Assembly (NCBI RefSeq): GCF_007183175.1 | Contig: NZ_AP019807.1 | Location: forward strand, 310,001-374,000 | Origin: Microbulbifer sp. GL-2 | GTDB lineage: Bacteria > Pseudomonadota > Gammaproteobacteria > Pseudomonadales > Cellvibrionaceae | Direction: 5' to 3' | Length of the DNA stretch: 64,000 bases | Shown: positions 8,791 to 18,834 of the stretch, piece by piece | How positions within the stretch are numbered: the first letter of the stretch is position 1 | Layout: every line of letters begins with the position of its first letter | Translations under genes and position numbers: made by a program | The notes under the pieces: model-generated | What the model was told of the DNA's origin: nothing | The model's database searches: none | What the model saw: only the letters and a program-made list of their open reading frames with translations

Positions 8791-9185
8791 ATGATCTCAG
8801 AACTTAGATTGAGCATTCTACTTCGAGGAGAGAAATTTTCTCCAAAGGAAGCAGAGAATGTCACAGGGCTTAGACTTCAAGCCAAATTAGAGGTGAGATA
8901 TCTCCGAGGGGGCGCTATCGAGGTAAGCCTGTGCCCTATGGTACTGCTCAGCTAGAAGTTCCCGCCGAAATACCATATGAAGATAGGTTGATGTGGATAA
9001 TTCGAGCCCTCGAAGTAAACCTTAAACAGCTATATGAATGTGGTGCTGAAGAGACAAGAATTTATGCAGGTTACTTCTATAAAGATCAATGCAATTTTGG
9101 CTTTAGCAGAGAAGAGTTGTCGGCAATAGCAAAACTTGATATAGATTTTGCAATATCGTGTTACGACATATCAGATGAGGAATAA
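8791..9185 (+). pseudogene. DUF4279-like gene, frameshifted
   Basis: Frame one from ATG 8791 reads MISELRLSILLRGEKFSPKEAENVTGLRL; the rest (from about 8892) is in another frame reading GEISPRGRYRGKPVPYGTAQ and continuing to 9185. The two halves together look like one DUF4279 protein of about 130 residues, so a single frameshift near 8885-8895 is likely. A GTG start at 8931 for the second half alone is possible but gives only 84 residues. DUF4279 proteins often act as polymorphic-toxin immunity proteins; that role is inference. Confidence 0.6.
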
Positions 9186-9194
9186 ATATACTAA

Positions 9195-9918
9195 ACTGGG
9201 TAGCTGGTAGCTTCTAGTTACCGGCCCCCATACTACCCATCGTACGGGTCGCGGTTCCCTATCCGTAATGAATTTCTACCCAATGATAGTGTCGAGCAGC
9301 TCTTCACTAGAGCTGAATGCCATGGTAGTGCGCTACTTCAACTTTATCCGATTAGAAATATATCGGTAGGCTAGCTCTGTCTTTTAACTCATGGAGTTTG
9401 GATTCAGAACTTCACCATGTCCAAGGTATTAATCTTGGCATTTGGTTACTATGCCGCCGGCTGACTTCTGTTGAATCACCTCAGCCATTACTGACCGAAG
9501 CGCTGCTGTGCTCCACCACTTTTGTCTATCCCCACGATGGTAGCTAGCGGGTTAGGCCTACTTATGAGTCAGCGGCCACGCTAACAGCTTCACAGCAGCA
9601 AGCTAAACAGATCTCCCCAGATAGGAGCGTGAACTTTCACTACACAACTGCATCATTGACTCTACCCGTTAGATCACCCGGCTTCGGTGCCCCCGGCCTC
9701 CTCGCCTCCTCGCCTCCTCGCCTCCTCGCCTCCAGGCTAAGCCTCATAGGATGTTTCTGTTCACCAGCTCGTAGTCTTACTAGCGGCTTCCTCCCCACAA
9801 GACCTCACGGTGTTGCATTTGCCATTCGCTAGTAGTTAGCATTTAATGGAAACCATTAAATGGTGATCCTCCTACTTGGGACATTCACCCCATTAGTCCA
9901 TGCCCATATTGGGCGTAC
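9195..9918 (-). mobile_element. ORF-less group II intron, copy 3
   Basis: Long form, 724 bases, junction CTAA|CAAG. The 3' end is CTACCCAGT, so the penultimate bases differ from the family CGAT. The loop that probably carries EBS1 is expanded by four tandem copies of CCTCCTCG (9697-9728). The split attC continues at 9919-10004, ending GGCGTTAC. Confidence 0.83.
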
Positions 9919-10023
9919 CAAGTCAATTAATTACGCGCCTTCGGCATCCAATAGCTTACACTCCGCTCCGCTATGTTCCAGCTGCGGGTTATTGAGGCGT
10001 TACAACTCAAAAAGGAATCGTGC

Positions 10024-10749
10024 ATGAAATTTATTGTCTCGGCCTTATCACTTGTTATGTCATTGGCAGTTACTGCAAATCCGGTACCTGACTTCCCGTT
10101 CGTTATTGTCACGGAGAAACTTGAGCGAGAAGTAAAGCCCGATGTGGTAAAAGTACGCTTTAGTATATTGACTTATGAACAATCCTCTAATAGAGCTATG
10201 GAGCAATTAACAAAATTTTCAGCGCTGATGTTGGAGGCTCTTAAAAAGCATGGGGTACCCACTTCAAGTTTAGAGTCAACCCAAATTGATAAAAGCACAA
10301 AGCGAGCTAGAAAAGACGGAGCTTATAATTTGGAAGTTTTGGGTTATGAGGTACAGCAAGGATTCAATTTGAGATTAACGAACCTCGATAAATACCCCAG
10401 CCTTATGAATGAACTGATCCGGCTAGATGGTGTTCAAAATATAGATGCATTCTTTGAGACGTCTAAAGAAGAAGAGTACAAAGAGAAAATGATAACTGAG
10501 CTTAGTGCAAAAGCTCGGAAAAAAGCTAATGCTCTTGCCCAAGCCCAATCTAGAAAGGTGAAAAGTGTATACGGTATAACTACAGAGGAAAACTTTGGTC
10601 AGGCGTACGCTATATTTTCCTTAGAGTACAACCCCCAAGAATATGCACTGGCTATGGCCCCAAATTCTTACGGTATGGACTTAGTTATGGCGGTACCGGA
10701 ATATATTAAAGTGGGCCAAAGAATTACCGCAATATATGAACTTAACTAG
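10024..10749 (+). CDS. SIMPL/DUF541 domain secreted protein, copy 1
   Basis: A 241-residue protein with a signal peptide (MKFIVSALSLVMSLAVTANP) and a SIMPL (DUF541) domain: EREVKPDVVKVRF near the start, the conserved helical middle and a C-terminal strand ending in YELN. Such proteins are periplasmic or outer-membrane associated and of uncertain role. The ATG at 10024 follows AAAAGGA. A near-identical second copy lies at 18109-18834 with the same attC, which shows a segmental duplication. Confidence 0.88.
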   Translation: MKFIVSALSLVMSLAVTANPVPDFPFVIVTEKLEREVKPDVVKVRFSILTYEQSSNRAMEQLTKFSALMLEALKKHGVPTSSLESTQIDKSTKRARKDGAYNLEVLGYEVQQGFNLRLTNLDKYPSLMNELIRLDGVQNIDAFFETSKEEEYKEKMITELSAKARKKANALAQAQSRKVKSVYGITTEENFGQAYAIFSLEYNPQEYALAMAPNSYGMDLVMAVPEYIKVGQRITAIYELN

Positions 10750-10770
10750 CTTAAGTGATAAAAACTGTAA

Positions 10771-11478
10771 ATCAGGTAGCCGGTAGTTTCTGGCTACCTG
10801 CCCCCACACCACCCAGCGTGCGGGTCCGCAATGGGTGGCTCCCTTTCCGCGATGAATCTCTCCCTAGCAATGGTGTCGAACAGCTCTTCATTTGAGTTGT
10901 GCGTCATGGCAGTGCGCTACCTCAACTTATCCGACTGGAAACATATCGGTAGGCTAGCCCTGTCTTTTAACTCGTGGATTTTGGGTTCAGGCCTTCACCC
11001 TGTCCAAGGTATTAATCTTGGCATTTGGCTACTATGCCGTCGGCTGACTTCTGTTTAATCACCTTGACCATTACTGACCGAGGCGCCGCCGTGTTCCACC
11101 ACTTTTTCTCTATCCACGCGATGGTGGCTAGCGGGTTGGGCCTACTTATGTGTCAGCAGCCACGCTGACAGCTTCACAGCAGCAAGCTAAACAGATCTCC
11201 TCAGATAAGAACGTGAACTATCACTGCACAGCTGCATCATTGACTCTACCCGTTAGATCACCAGGCTTCAGTGCCCCTAGCCACCTCGCCTCCAGGCTAA
11301 GACATGTATGATGTTTCTGTCCGTCAGCTCATAGTTTTGCTAGCGGCCTCCTCCCCACAAGACCTCACGGTGTTGTAGTTGCCATTCGCTAGTAGTTAGC
11401 ATTTAATGGAGCCATTAAATGGTGATCCTCTTACAGAAGGACTTTCACCCCATTAGTCCACGCCCATGCTGGGCGTAT
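10771..11478 (-). mobile_element. ORF-less group II intron, copy 4
   Basis: Long form, 708 bases, junction GTAA|CAAG. The - strand 5' end reads ATACGCCC instead of GTACGCCC, so the first intron base is mutated, which should hinder splicing. The split attC continues at 11479-11577; it is long and ends GCCGGCATTATGG with an internal GCCACCTTTTGTG / CACAAAAGATGGC hairpin. Confidence 0.83.
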
Positions 11479-11606
11479 CAAGCGTAGGCAATCGACCTCA
11501 GGCAACTGCCACCTTTTGTGCGGTGGAGCTACACAAAAGATGGCATTTACCTCCGGTGGCTACTGCCGGCATTATGGGGCCTTACTATCAAGAGTAAATT
11601 TATAGA

Positions 11607-12260
11607 ATGATAGATTCAAAAAAATATGTATCTATAGCCATTCAGGAATTAAGGCAGCCTACATTTGAGATTACGAAGCAATACCTTCAAGTTATGGAGG
11701 TTGAGCTTGAAAACGAAGTTCCTCGTGTAGCGAGGATTGATTTAGACCATATCAATGACTCTATTGCCGTTTATTTTTTTATAAAGGAAGAGCAATTTTT
11801 TATCGTAGTAAACCTTTCTAAAGGGGATACTCCACAAGTGGAGTGGGTATGGATTGAGTCTGGTCACCGGGTATATTTAACAGCTACATCGGAAGCATTG
11901 GGATACGATGAGTTGTCGAGCTACCTTCCATATAATTCCCTAACTGGCTGGTCTAAAGGTGATATTGATAAAAGTGGAAAGAGAGTATACAAATTTTCGA
12001 GAGTTTCTTACGAGCCGATCGTAAATGAAGCATATGGTCTTGAGGAGAAGCTGCTTAATTTACTTATAGATTTAGAAAGGTCATCAGGAGCGATTCGCAA
12101 GTTAGTTGAAAATTCAAAAGCCTATATTTCTATCTGTAGGCATCAATATATAAGCGCAAATGCGGGTATTCACCTGGATCTAGAAATATTACATCGACTC
12201 AGCTCGCTCAACTTGGAACTAGATGTTGATACTTATATAACTGGAAATGAAATCGAGTAG
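11607..12260 (+). CDS. DUF4279-like protein
   Basis: A 217-residue cytoplasmic protein. The C-terminal part (about 145-212; DLERSSGAIRKLVENSKAYISI, then GIHLDLEILHRLSSLNLELDVDTY) has the helix-strand pattern of DUF4279. The N-terminal 130 residues are an alpha/beta segment I cannot place. The start follows AGAGTAAATTTATAGA without a strong ribosome binding site. It could be an immunity-like protein, by analogy with its domain. Confidence 0.6.
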   Translation: MIDSKKYVSIAIQELRQPTFEITKQYLQVMEVELENEVPRVARIDLDHINDSIAVYFFIKEEQFFIVVNLSKGDTPQVEWVWIESGHRVYLTATSEALGYDELSSYLPYNSLTGWSKGDIDKSGKRVYKFSRVSYEPIVNEAYGLEEKLLNLLIDLERSSGAIRKLVENSKAYISICRHQYISANAGIHLDLEILHRLSSLNLELDVDTYITGNEIE

Positions 12261-12448
12261 GAGATGTCCCATAAATTCGGTAGCCGGTAGCTTCTAGCTA
12301 CCGGCCCCCACACCACCCATCGTACGGGTCCGCAATGGGCGGCTCCCTATCCGTAATAAATCCCTACCCAGCAATAGTGTCGAGCAGTTCTTCATTTGAA
12401 CTGAGTGTCATGGCAGTATGATCCTACCCATCAAAAACGGACACACCA

Positions 12449-12923
12449 CTAAGCGACTAGTTGTTCCTCAAACGCCTCAGGGCTGAGATAGCCATTGGCG
12501 CTGTGTAGGCGATTTCGATTGTAGTCTATCTCTATATACTCAAATACGGTTTCTCTCATGAGGCGCCTTGTGGGAAAGCGGTTACCATGGATTGCTTCTA
12601 CTTTAAGTGAGTGGAAGAATGTTTCTGCACAAGCGTTATCGTAGCAATTACCTTTGGCGCTCATGCTGCACCGCAAATCATACGCTGTAATTAAAGATTG
12701 ATAATCTTTAGAGCAATACTGGCTTCCCCTGTCAGTATGCACGATAACATTCGTAGGTTTCTTACGTCGCCATAACGCCATTTGAAGGGCGTCACAGACC
12801 AATGTGGCCGTCATCGTTTCCGACATCGCCCAGCCAATAACCAGCCGACTATATAGGTCTATCACTACAGCTAGATATAACCAACCTTCTTCTGTTCGCA
12901 GGTAGGTAATATCCCCGGCCCAT
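12449..12923 (-). pseudogene. IS3 transposase orfB, C-terminal half (element A)
   Basis: This is the end of the DDE transposase, including IVHTDRGSQYCS and NACAETFFHSLKVE. It is separated from its N-terminal half (14182-14573) by the inner IS. It retains the second Asp and the Glu of the catalytic triad but cannot be expressed as a whole protein. Confidence 0.9.
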
Positions 12924-12953
12924 TGATCCTACCCATCAACAACGGACACACTA

Positions 12954-13820
12954 CTAAGCGACTAGTTGTTCCTCAAACGCCTCAGGGCTGAGATAGCCAT
13001 TGGCGCTGTGTAGGCGATTTCGATTGTAGTCTATCTCTATATACTCAAATACGGTTTCTCTCATGAGGCGCCTTGTAGGAAAGCGGTTACCATGGATTGC
13101 TTCTACTTTAAGTGAGTGGAAGAATGTTTCTGCACAAGCGTTATCATAGCAATTACCTTTGGCGCTCATGCTGCACCGCAGATCATACGCTGTAATTAAA
13201 GATTGATAATCTTTAGAGCAATACTGGCTTCCCCTGTCTGTATGCACGATAACATTCGTAGGTTTCTTACGTCGCCATAAAGCCATTTGAAGGGCGTCAC
13301 AGACCAATGTAGCCGTCATCGTTTCTGACATCGCCCAACCAATAACCAGCCGACTATATAGGTCTATCACTACAGCCAGATATAACCAACCTTCTTCCGT
13401 TCGTAGGTAGGTAATATCCCCAGCCCATTTCTGATTCGGCGCTTCAGCATTAAAGTTCTGCTCGAGCAAATTTGGAGCTACTGGCAGACCATGTTTTGAG
13501 TAGGTTGTGGCTTTATATCTCCTGCCTGCTTTAGCCCGTAGGCCCTGTCGATGCATGCTGGCAGCAATTGTTTTCTGGTTATATTTACTCCCCTCACTGG
13601 CCAACTCCTTCGTCAGACGAGGGGCGCCGCTACGTTCTTTGCTGGCTATAAAGCGCTGCTGTACCAAGCTATCGAGCTGCATTCGGTACTGCTGGTACTT
13701 GGATTGGTCAGCCGATCTTGACACCCAGTTATAAAAGCCACTGCGAGATACGCCCAATACCTTGGCCATCGCTTTGATGCTGAATTCATGCCTGTGCTTT
13801 TGCATGAAGGCGTACCTCAT
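12954..13820 (-). CDS. IS3-family transposase OrfB (DDE integrase core)
   Basis: 288 residues. An HTH_21-like N-terminal region is followed by the rve core. The catalytic residues are visible: D135 in WAGDITYLR, D195 in VHTDRGSQY and E231 in NACAETFFHSLKVE. Its start ATGA overlaps the stop of orfA. It moves the IS by a copy-paste circular intermediate, as in the IS3 family. This is the only full-length OrfB in the window. Confidence 0.95.
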   Translation of the reverse strand: MRYAFMQKHRHEFSIKAMAKVLGVSRSGFYNWVSRSADQSKYQQYRMQLDSLVQQRFIASKERSGAPRLTKELASEGSKYNQKTIAASMHRQGLRAKAGRRYKATTYSKHGLPVAPNLLEQNFNAEAPNQKWAGDITYLRTEEGWLYLAVVIDLYSRLVIGWAMSETMTATLVCDALQMALWRRKKPTNVIVHTDRGSQYCSKDYQSLITAYDLRCSMSAKGNCYDNACAETFFHSLKVEAIHGNRFPTRRLMRETVFEYIEIDYNRNRLHSANGYLSPEAFEEQLVA

Positions 13821-14116
13821 TTCAGGCTCTTTGCAAAGTACGCTGCGGCCTTTTTTAAGATCGCCAGCTCCTCTGCCTGCTCAGCCAGCTGCCGCTTAAG
13901 TCGAGCATTTTCTGTCGCCAGCTCTCTCTCGGCATCCCCTCGGCTCTGATGTAACTGAGCCTTACTTCGCCATCCGTAAATCTGGGAAGGATGCAACCCA
14001 AGCTGTTTAGCGGCAACGCTTACCCCGACCTTGAGCGCCAGTGCCAGAGCATCTTTTCTATACTCATCTGAGTATTGTTTACGAGTGGTTTTGGTTGGTT
14101 TACTTGATCTTGTCAT
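13817..14116 (-). CDS. IS3-family transposase OrfA
   Basis: A 99-residue HTH_Tnp_1 protein: KQYSDEYRKDALALALK, then VAAKQLGLHPSQIYGWRSK as the helix-turn-helix and a leucine-zipper-like C-terminus (ENARLKRQLAEQAEELAILKK). It binds the IS ends. It is coupled to orfB by the ATGA overlap instead of the usual frameshift window, although a frameshift product cannot be excluded. Confidence 0.93.
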   Translation of the reverse strand: MTRSSKPTKTTRKQYSDEYRKDALALALKVGVSVAAKQLGLHPSQIYGWRSKAQLHQSRGDAERELATENARLKRQLAEQAEELAILKKAAAYFAKSLK

Positions 14117-14181
14117 AGGGCACCTCTGCTGCGTAGTTTATCGCTTAAGAGAGTGTCCGTCGTTGGTGGGTAGGATCACAT

Positions 14182-14573
14182 TTCTGATTCGGCGCTTCAG
14201 CAGTGAAGTTCTGCTCAAGCAGGTTTGGTGCTACTGGCAGACCATGTTTTGAGTAGGTTGTGGCTTTATATCTCCTGGCTGCTTTAGCCCGTAGGCCCTG
14301 TCGACGCATGCTGGCAGCAATTGTTTTTTGATTATATTTACTCCCCTCACCAGCCAACTCCTTCGTTAGGCGAGGGGCGCCACTACGTTCTTTACTGACT
14401 ATAAAACGCTGCTGTACCAAGCTATCAAGCTCTATTCGGTACTGCTGGTGCTTGGATTGGTTGGCCAATCTTGACACCCAGTCGTAAAACCCACTGCGAG
14501 ATACGCCCAACACCTTGGCCATCACTTTGATGCTGAACTCATGCCGGTGCTTTTGCATAAAGGCGTACCTCAT
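14182..14573 (-). pseudogene. IS3 transposase orfB, N-terminal half (element A)
   Basis: The first 130 or so residues of OrfB, from MRYAFMQKHRHEF to TAEAPNQK, cut by the inner IS. The frame reads a few codons into the inner IS end before stopping. It differs from the inner copy at several residues, so the two ISs had diverged before nesting. Confidence 0.9.
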
Positions 14574-14869
14574 TTCAGGCTCTTTGCAAAGTACGCTGCG
14601 GCCTTTTTTAAGATCGCCAGCTCCTCTGCCTGCTCAGCCAGCTGCCGCTTAAGTCGAGCATTCTCTGTGGCCAGCTCTCTCTCGGAATCTCCTCGGCTCT
14701 GATGTAGCTTAGCCTTACTGCGCCATCCGTAAATCTGGGAAGGATGCAACCCAAGCTGTTTAGCGGCAACGCTTACTCCGACCTTGAGTGCCAGGGCTAG
14801 GGCATCTTTTCTATACTCCTCTGGGTATTGTTTACGAGTGGTTTTGGTTGGTTTATTTGGTCTTGTCAT
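14570..14869 (-). CDS. IS3-family transposase OrfA (element A)
   Basis: 99 residues, nearly identical to the inner OrfA (for example YPEEYRK for YSDEYRK). It is intact, but its partner orfB downstream is disrupted by element B. Confidence 0.92.
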   Translation of the reverse strand: MTRPNKPTKTTRKQYPEEYRKDALALALKVGVSVAAKQLGLHPSQIYGWRSKAKLHQSRGDSERELATENARLKRQLAEQAEELAILKKAAAYFAKSLK

Positions 14870-15581
14870 AGAGCACCTCTGCTGCGTAGTTTATCGCTTA
14901 ACAGAGTGTCCGTCGTTGGTGGGTAGGATCAGTACGCTACCTCAACTTTATCCGACTGGAAACATATCAGCAGGCTAGCCCTGTCTTTTAACTCATGGAT
15001 TTAGGTTCAGGCCTTCACCCTGTCCAAGGTATTAATCTTGGCATTTGGCTACTATGCCGTCGGCTGACTTCTGCTTAATCACCTTGGCCATTACTGACCG
15101 AGACGCTGCTGTGTTCCACAACTTTTTTCTACCCCCGCGAGGTAGCAAGCGGATTAGGCCTACTTATGAATCAGCGGTCACCATGACAGCTTCACAGCAG
15201 CAAGTTAAACAGGCCTCCCTGATAAGAGGTGAACTTTCACTATACAACTGCATCATTGACTCTACCCGCTAGATCACCCGTCTTCGGTGTCCCTCGCCAC
15301 CTCGCCTCCAAGCTAAGCCTTATAAGAGGCTTCTACTCGTCAGCTCATAGTTTTGCTAGCGGCCTCCTCCCCACAAGACCTCACGGTGTTGCAGTTGCCA
15401 TTCGCTAGTAGTTAGCATTTAATGGAATCCATTAAATGGTGATCTTCCTACATGGGACTTTCACCCCAATTAGTCCACACCCTTATTGGGCGTACCAAAG
15501 CCAGCCAAAATTGAGCGCTTTGGACACTAGACTCGCAACAAGTTGCTCGCTTTTGCTTGCGGCGTTAGGCATAAAGAAACT

Positions 15582-16010
15582 ATGGAAATATATAAAGCTC
15601 CCGAATCCAATGTTGAAATCGGAAAAATTCAATCAACGCCAAGTGTTTTTTGGAAGATATTCTTTTGGATTCACATTGCCTTAATCCTATTAATACCGTT
15701 CGTATTTATCGAAAGTTCTGAGATTCACTACCTTGACTATATTGATATTGGTATATTTTTGCCTATTGTCATCTTTAGTCTTTTTTGCTATGCATATTCA
15801 AAGAGACCTGTTAGTACTACAGTTTTCTCAGTTTTCTTTTATTTATCTCTTCCATGGGCATTATTTTATGAGCTAATTGCACCTTACGTATTGGGTATCC
15901 CGTCCTACGGAGAGGAGGCAGTGATTGATTTTTGGCTTGTGATCATTCCAATTTTCCTTCTGCCAACGTTGTTTGCTCAATACTCTCTTACAAAATCACC
16001 AAATGCCTAA
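15582..16010 (+). CDS. Four-helix membrane protein, copy 1
   Basis: A 142-residue protein with four hydrophobic helices (about 24-43, 53-72, 79-101, 115-133), hence an inner-membrane protein; no family recognised. The start MEIYKAPES is chosen because it lies just after the attC right end (15561-15570) and matches the start of its close relative at 40660-41088. The TAA stop abuts intron copy 6. Confidence 0.7.
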   Translation: MEIYKAPESNVEIGKIQSTPSVFWKIFFWIHIALILLIPFVFIESSEIHYLDYIDIGIFLPIVIFSLFCYAYSKRPVSTTVFSVFFYLSLPWALFYELIAPYVLGIPSYGEEAVIDFWLVIIPIFLLPTLFAQYSLTKSPNA

Positions 16011-16712
16011 ATCCGGTAGCCGGTAACTTCTAGATACCGGCCCCCACACCACCCATCGAACAAGCCCACAATAGGTAGTTCTCTTTCCATAATGAATCGC
16101 TACCCAACGATAGTATCAAGTAGCTCTTCATTGGAGTTGAGTGACATGGCAGAGGGCCACCTCAACTTTATCCGACTGGAAATATATCAGTAGGCTGCCC
16201 AGTCTTTTAACTCATAAATTTAGGTTCAGGCCTTCACCATATCCAAGGTATAAATCTTGGTATTAGGCTGCTATTCCGTCGGCTAACTTCTGTTGAATCA
16301 CCGTGGTCATTACTGACCGAGGCGTTGCAATGTCCCACCACTTTCGTCTATCCCCGCAATGATGGCTAGCGGGTTGGGCCTTATGGGTCACCGGCCACGC
16401 TGACAGCTTCACAGCAGCAAGCTAAACAGATCTCTCCAGATAAAAACGTGAACTTTCACTACACAACTGCATCATTGACTCTACCCGTTAGATCAACCAG
16501 CTTCAGTGTCCTTGCCCACCTCACCTCCAGGCTAAGCCTTATAGGATGCTCTGTTCGTCAGCTCATAGTTTTGCTAGCGGCTTCCTCCCCACAAGACCTC
16601 ATGGCGTTGCAGTTGCCATTCGCTAGTAGTTAGCATTTAATGGCGCCCATTAAACGGTGATCTTCCTACGCCGGACTTTCACCCCATTAGTCCACGCCCA
16701 TGCTGGGCGTAC
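16011..16712 (-). mobile_element. ORF-less group II intron, copy 6
   Basis: Long form, 702 bases, junction CTAA|CAAG. The 3' end is CTACCGGAT. The split attC continues at 16713-16788, ending GCAGCGTTAAAT and containing the ACTCGCAACAAGTTGCTCGC segment shared by several attC sites here. Confidence 0.84.
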
Positions 16713-16795
16713 CAAGACCATCGGAAATCAGCCACTTTGTGGCCTGGACTCGCAACAAGTTGCTCGCCTTTTATGGCAGCGTTAAATGCCAAAGG

Positions 16796-17296
16796 ATGAA
16801 TGTGAGTAAGAATCAAAAAAATCCATATACTGAAAACGATAACCGGCTCGCAGATGTAATAGCCGCAATCCAAGTTATGGGAACTTATAAATTCTACAAA
16901 TTAGATTTTTCTGGCTGGGCCGATCGTATTGAGGGCAAGGAAGATCTAGGGAATTATTGGAAAGCTATCTTTGAACAGCACCCCGAGTTCTTTCGACTTG
17001 ATAGCAAACAGGAAAGAGCATCCTTGGTATGGCGCAGAAACTATCAAAAATTATACGATGTAGACGAAGAGACAAAGATATCCAGGGAAGCCTACAAGGG
17101 TCTAACAGATGACCAAAAGAAAAGAATTTCCAGAACTCCATTAACCAACTCAGATATCTCTACTCTTATAAATACTGCGATTAATCTTCATGGCGGCGAG
17201 CTGGACCACAAGAAAGATTCAAGGTGGTGGATAAGTGGTGCAATTGGTTTAGCAGGCGTTATTCTCGGTGCAGCAATTAAAGCCTATGCTGCATAA
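16796..17296 (+). CDS. Hypothetical protein with C-terminal membrane anchor
   Basis: About 166 residues. A soluble helical N-terminal part (YTENDNRLADVIAAIQVMGTYKFYKLDFSGWADRI onwards) is followed by a short hydrophobic C-terminal helix (WWISGAIGLAGVILGAAIKAYAA), suggesting a tail-anchored membrane protein. The ATG at 16796 overlaps the AAAGG; GTG at 16802 would give better ribosome-site spacing, so the start is uncertain. No family recognised. Confidence 0.65.
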   Translation: MNVSKNQKNPYTENDNRLADVIAAIQVMGTYKFYKLDFSGWADRIEGKEDLGNYWKAIFEQHPEFFRLDSKQERASLVWRRNYQKLYDVDEETKISREAYKGLTDDQKKRISRTPLTNSDISTLINTAINLHGGELDHKKDSRWWISGAIGLAGVILGAAIKAYAA

Positions 17297-17304
17297 GCAT
17301 TTAA

Positions 17305-18003
17305 ATAAGGTAGCCAGTAGTTTCTAGCTACCGGCCCCCACACCACCCATCATGCAGGTCCATAATGGGTGGCTCCCTATCCGAAATCAATCCCTAGCCA
17401 ACGAAAGTGTCGAGCAGGTTTTAAGTTGGGTGTCACGGCAGTGCGCAACCTCAATTTTAACTCTGGCTGAAATCCTATCGGTAGGCTAGCACTGCCTTTT
17501 AACTCATGGAGTTAGATTCAGGCCCCCACCCTGTCCAAAGTATTAACCTTGGCATAAGTCTACTATGCCGTCGGCTAACTTCTGTTTAATCACCTCAGCC
17601 ATTACTGACCAAGGCGCTGCTATGTCCCAGCACTTTTCAATATCCCCGCGATGATAGCTAGCCGGTTGGGCCTTATGAGTCAGCGACCACGCTGACAGCT
17701 TCACAGCAGAAAGCTAAACAGATCTCCCCAGATAAGAACATGAACTTTCACTACACAACTGCATCATTGACTCTACCCATTAGATCACCCGGCTTCGGTG
17801 CCCCTGACCACCTCACCGATGAACTAAGCCTTAGGGATAATTCTGTTCATCAGCTCGCATTTTGCTAGCGGCTTCCTCCCCACAGGACCTCACGGTGTTG
17901 CAGTTGCCATTCGCTAGTAGTTAGCATTTAATGGAATCCATTAAATGGTGATCTTCCTACAGAGGACTTTCACCTCATTAGTCCACGCCCATATTGGGCG
18001 TAC
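17305..18003 (-). mobile_element. ORF-less group II intron, copy 7
   Basis: Long form, 699 bases, junction TTAA|CAAG. The 3' end is CTACCTTAT, a divergent terminus. The split attC continues at 18004-18090, nearly identical to the site at 9919-10004 in front of the other SIMPL copy. Confidence 0.83.
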
Positions 18004-18108
18004 CAAGTCAATTAATTACGCGCCTTCAGCATCCGACAGCTTACACTCCGCTCCGCTATGTTCCAGCTGCGGGTTATTGAGGCGTTACAACTCAAAAAGG
18101 AATCGTGC

Positions 18109-18834
18109 ATGAAATTTATTGTCTCGGCCTTATCACTTGTTATGTCATTGGCAGTTACTGCAAATCCGGTACCTGACTTCCCGTTCGTTATTGTCACGGA
18201 GAAACTTGAGCGGGAAGTAAAGCCCGATGTGGTAAAAGTACGCTTTAGTATATTGACTTATGAACAATCCTCTAATAGAGCTATGGAGCAATTAACAAAA
18301 TTTTCAGCGCTGATGTTGGAGGCTCTTAAAAAGCATGGGGTACCCACTTCAAGTTTAGAGTCAACCCAAATTGATAAAAACACAAAGCGAGCTAGAAAAG
18401 ACGGAGCTTATAATTTGGAAGTTTTGGGTTATGAGGTACAGCAAGGATTCAATTTGAGATTAACGAACCTCGATAAATACCCCAGCCTTATGAATGAACT
18501 GATCCGGCTAGATGGTGTTCAAAATATAGATGCACTCTTTGAGACGTCTAAAGAAGAAGAGTACAAAGAGAAAATGATAACTGAGCTTAGTGCAAAAGCT
18601 CGGAAAAAAGCTAATGCTCTTGCCCAAGCCCAATCTAGAAAGGTGAAAAGTGTATACGGTATAACTACAGAGGAAAACTTTGGTCAGGCGTACGCTATAT
18701 TTTCCTTAGAGTACAACCCCCAAGAATATGCACTGGCTATGGCCCCAAATTCTTACGGTATGGACTTAGTTATGGCGGTACCGGAATATATTAAAGTGGG
18801 CCAAAGAATTACCGCAATATATGAACTTAACTAG
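18109..18834 (+). CDS. SIMPL/DUF541 domain secreted protein, copy 2
   Basis: 241 residues, differing from the copy at 10024-10749 at only a few positions (for example DKN for DKS, ALFET for AFFET). It has the same signal peptide, the same leader with AAAAGGA, and the same attC upstream. The downstream bases GTGATAAAAAGTGTAA are also shared, so the whole cassette was duplicated together with part of the flanking intron. Confidence 0.88.
   Translation: MKFIVSALSLVMSLAVTANPVPDFPFVIVTEKLEREVKPDVVKVRFSILTYEQSSNRAMEQLTKFSALMLEALKKHGVPTSSLESTQIDKNTKRARKDGAYNLEVLGYEVQQGFNLRLTNLDKYPSLMNELIRLDGVQNIDALFETSKEEEYKEKMITELSAKARKKANALAQAQSRKVKSVYGITTEENFGQAYAIFSLEYNPQEYALAMAPNSYGMDLVMAVPEYIKVGQRITAIYELN

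Larger units (their letters stand above)
12924..14178 (-). mobile_element. IS3-family element B, intact, nested in element A
   Basis: 1255 bases with ends TGATCCTACCC and GGGTAGGATCA, flanked by CAT target duplications (12921-12923 and 14179-14181). It carries intact orfA and orfB with a 4-base ATGA overlap. It is inserted into orfB of a near-identical copy. Confidence 0.92.
12419..14931 (-). mobile_element. IS3-family element A, interrupted by an identical-type IS
   Basis: Ends are TGATCCTACCC and GGGTAGGATCA with a GTA target duplication (12416-12418 and 14932-14934). Removing the inner element (12924-14178) and its duplicated CAT leaves 1255 bases, the same length as the inner copy. orfA (14570-14869) is intact and orfB is split in two. 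It is inserted in intron copy 5. Confidence 0.9.
12275..15495 (-). mobile_element. Group II intron, copy 5, interrupted by nested IS elements
   Basis: Intron segments 12275-12418 (3' end) and 14932-15495 (5' part) form one long-form copy. The interruption is in the domain IV region and is flanked by a 3-base duplication GTA. The junction is ATAA|CAAA. The split attC continues at 15496-15570, ending GGCGTTAGGC. Confidence 0.82.

Noticed and set aside
9629..9832. Recurrent + strand ORFs of 60-100 residues starting MNFHYTTASLTLPVRSP, seen in many repeat copies (also at 16448, 19300, 22756, 34962)
   Set aside because: They are the complement of intron domain I read in one open frame; frame, length and stops vary between copies without protein-like conservation.
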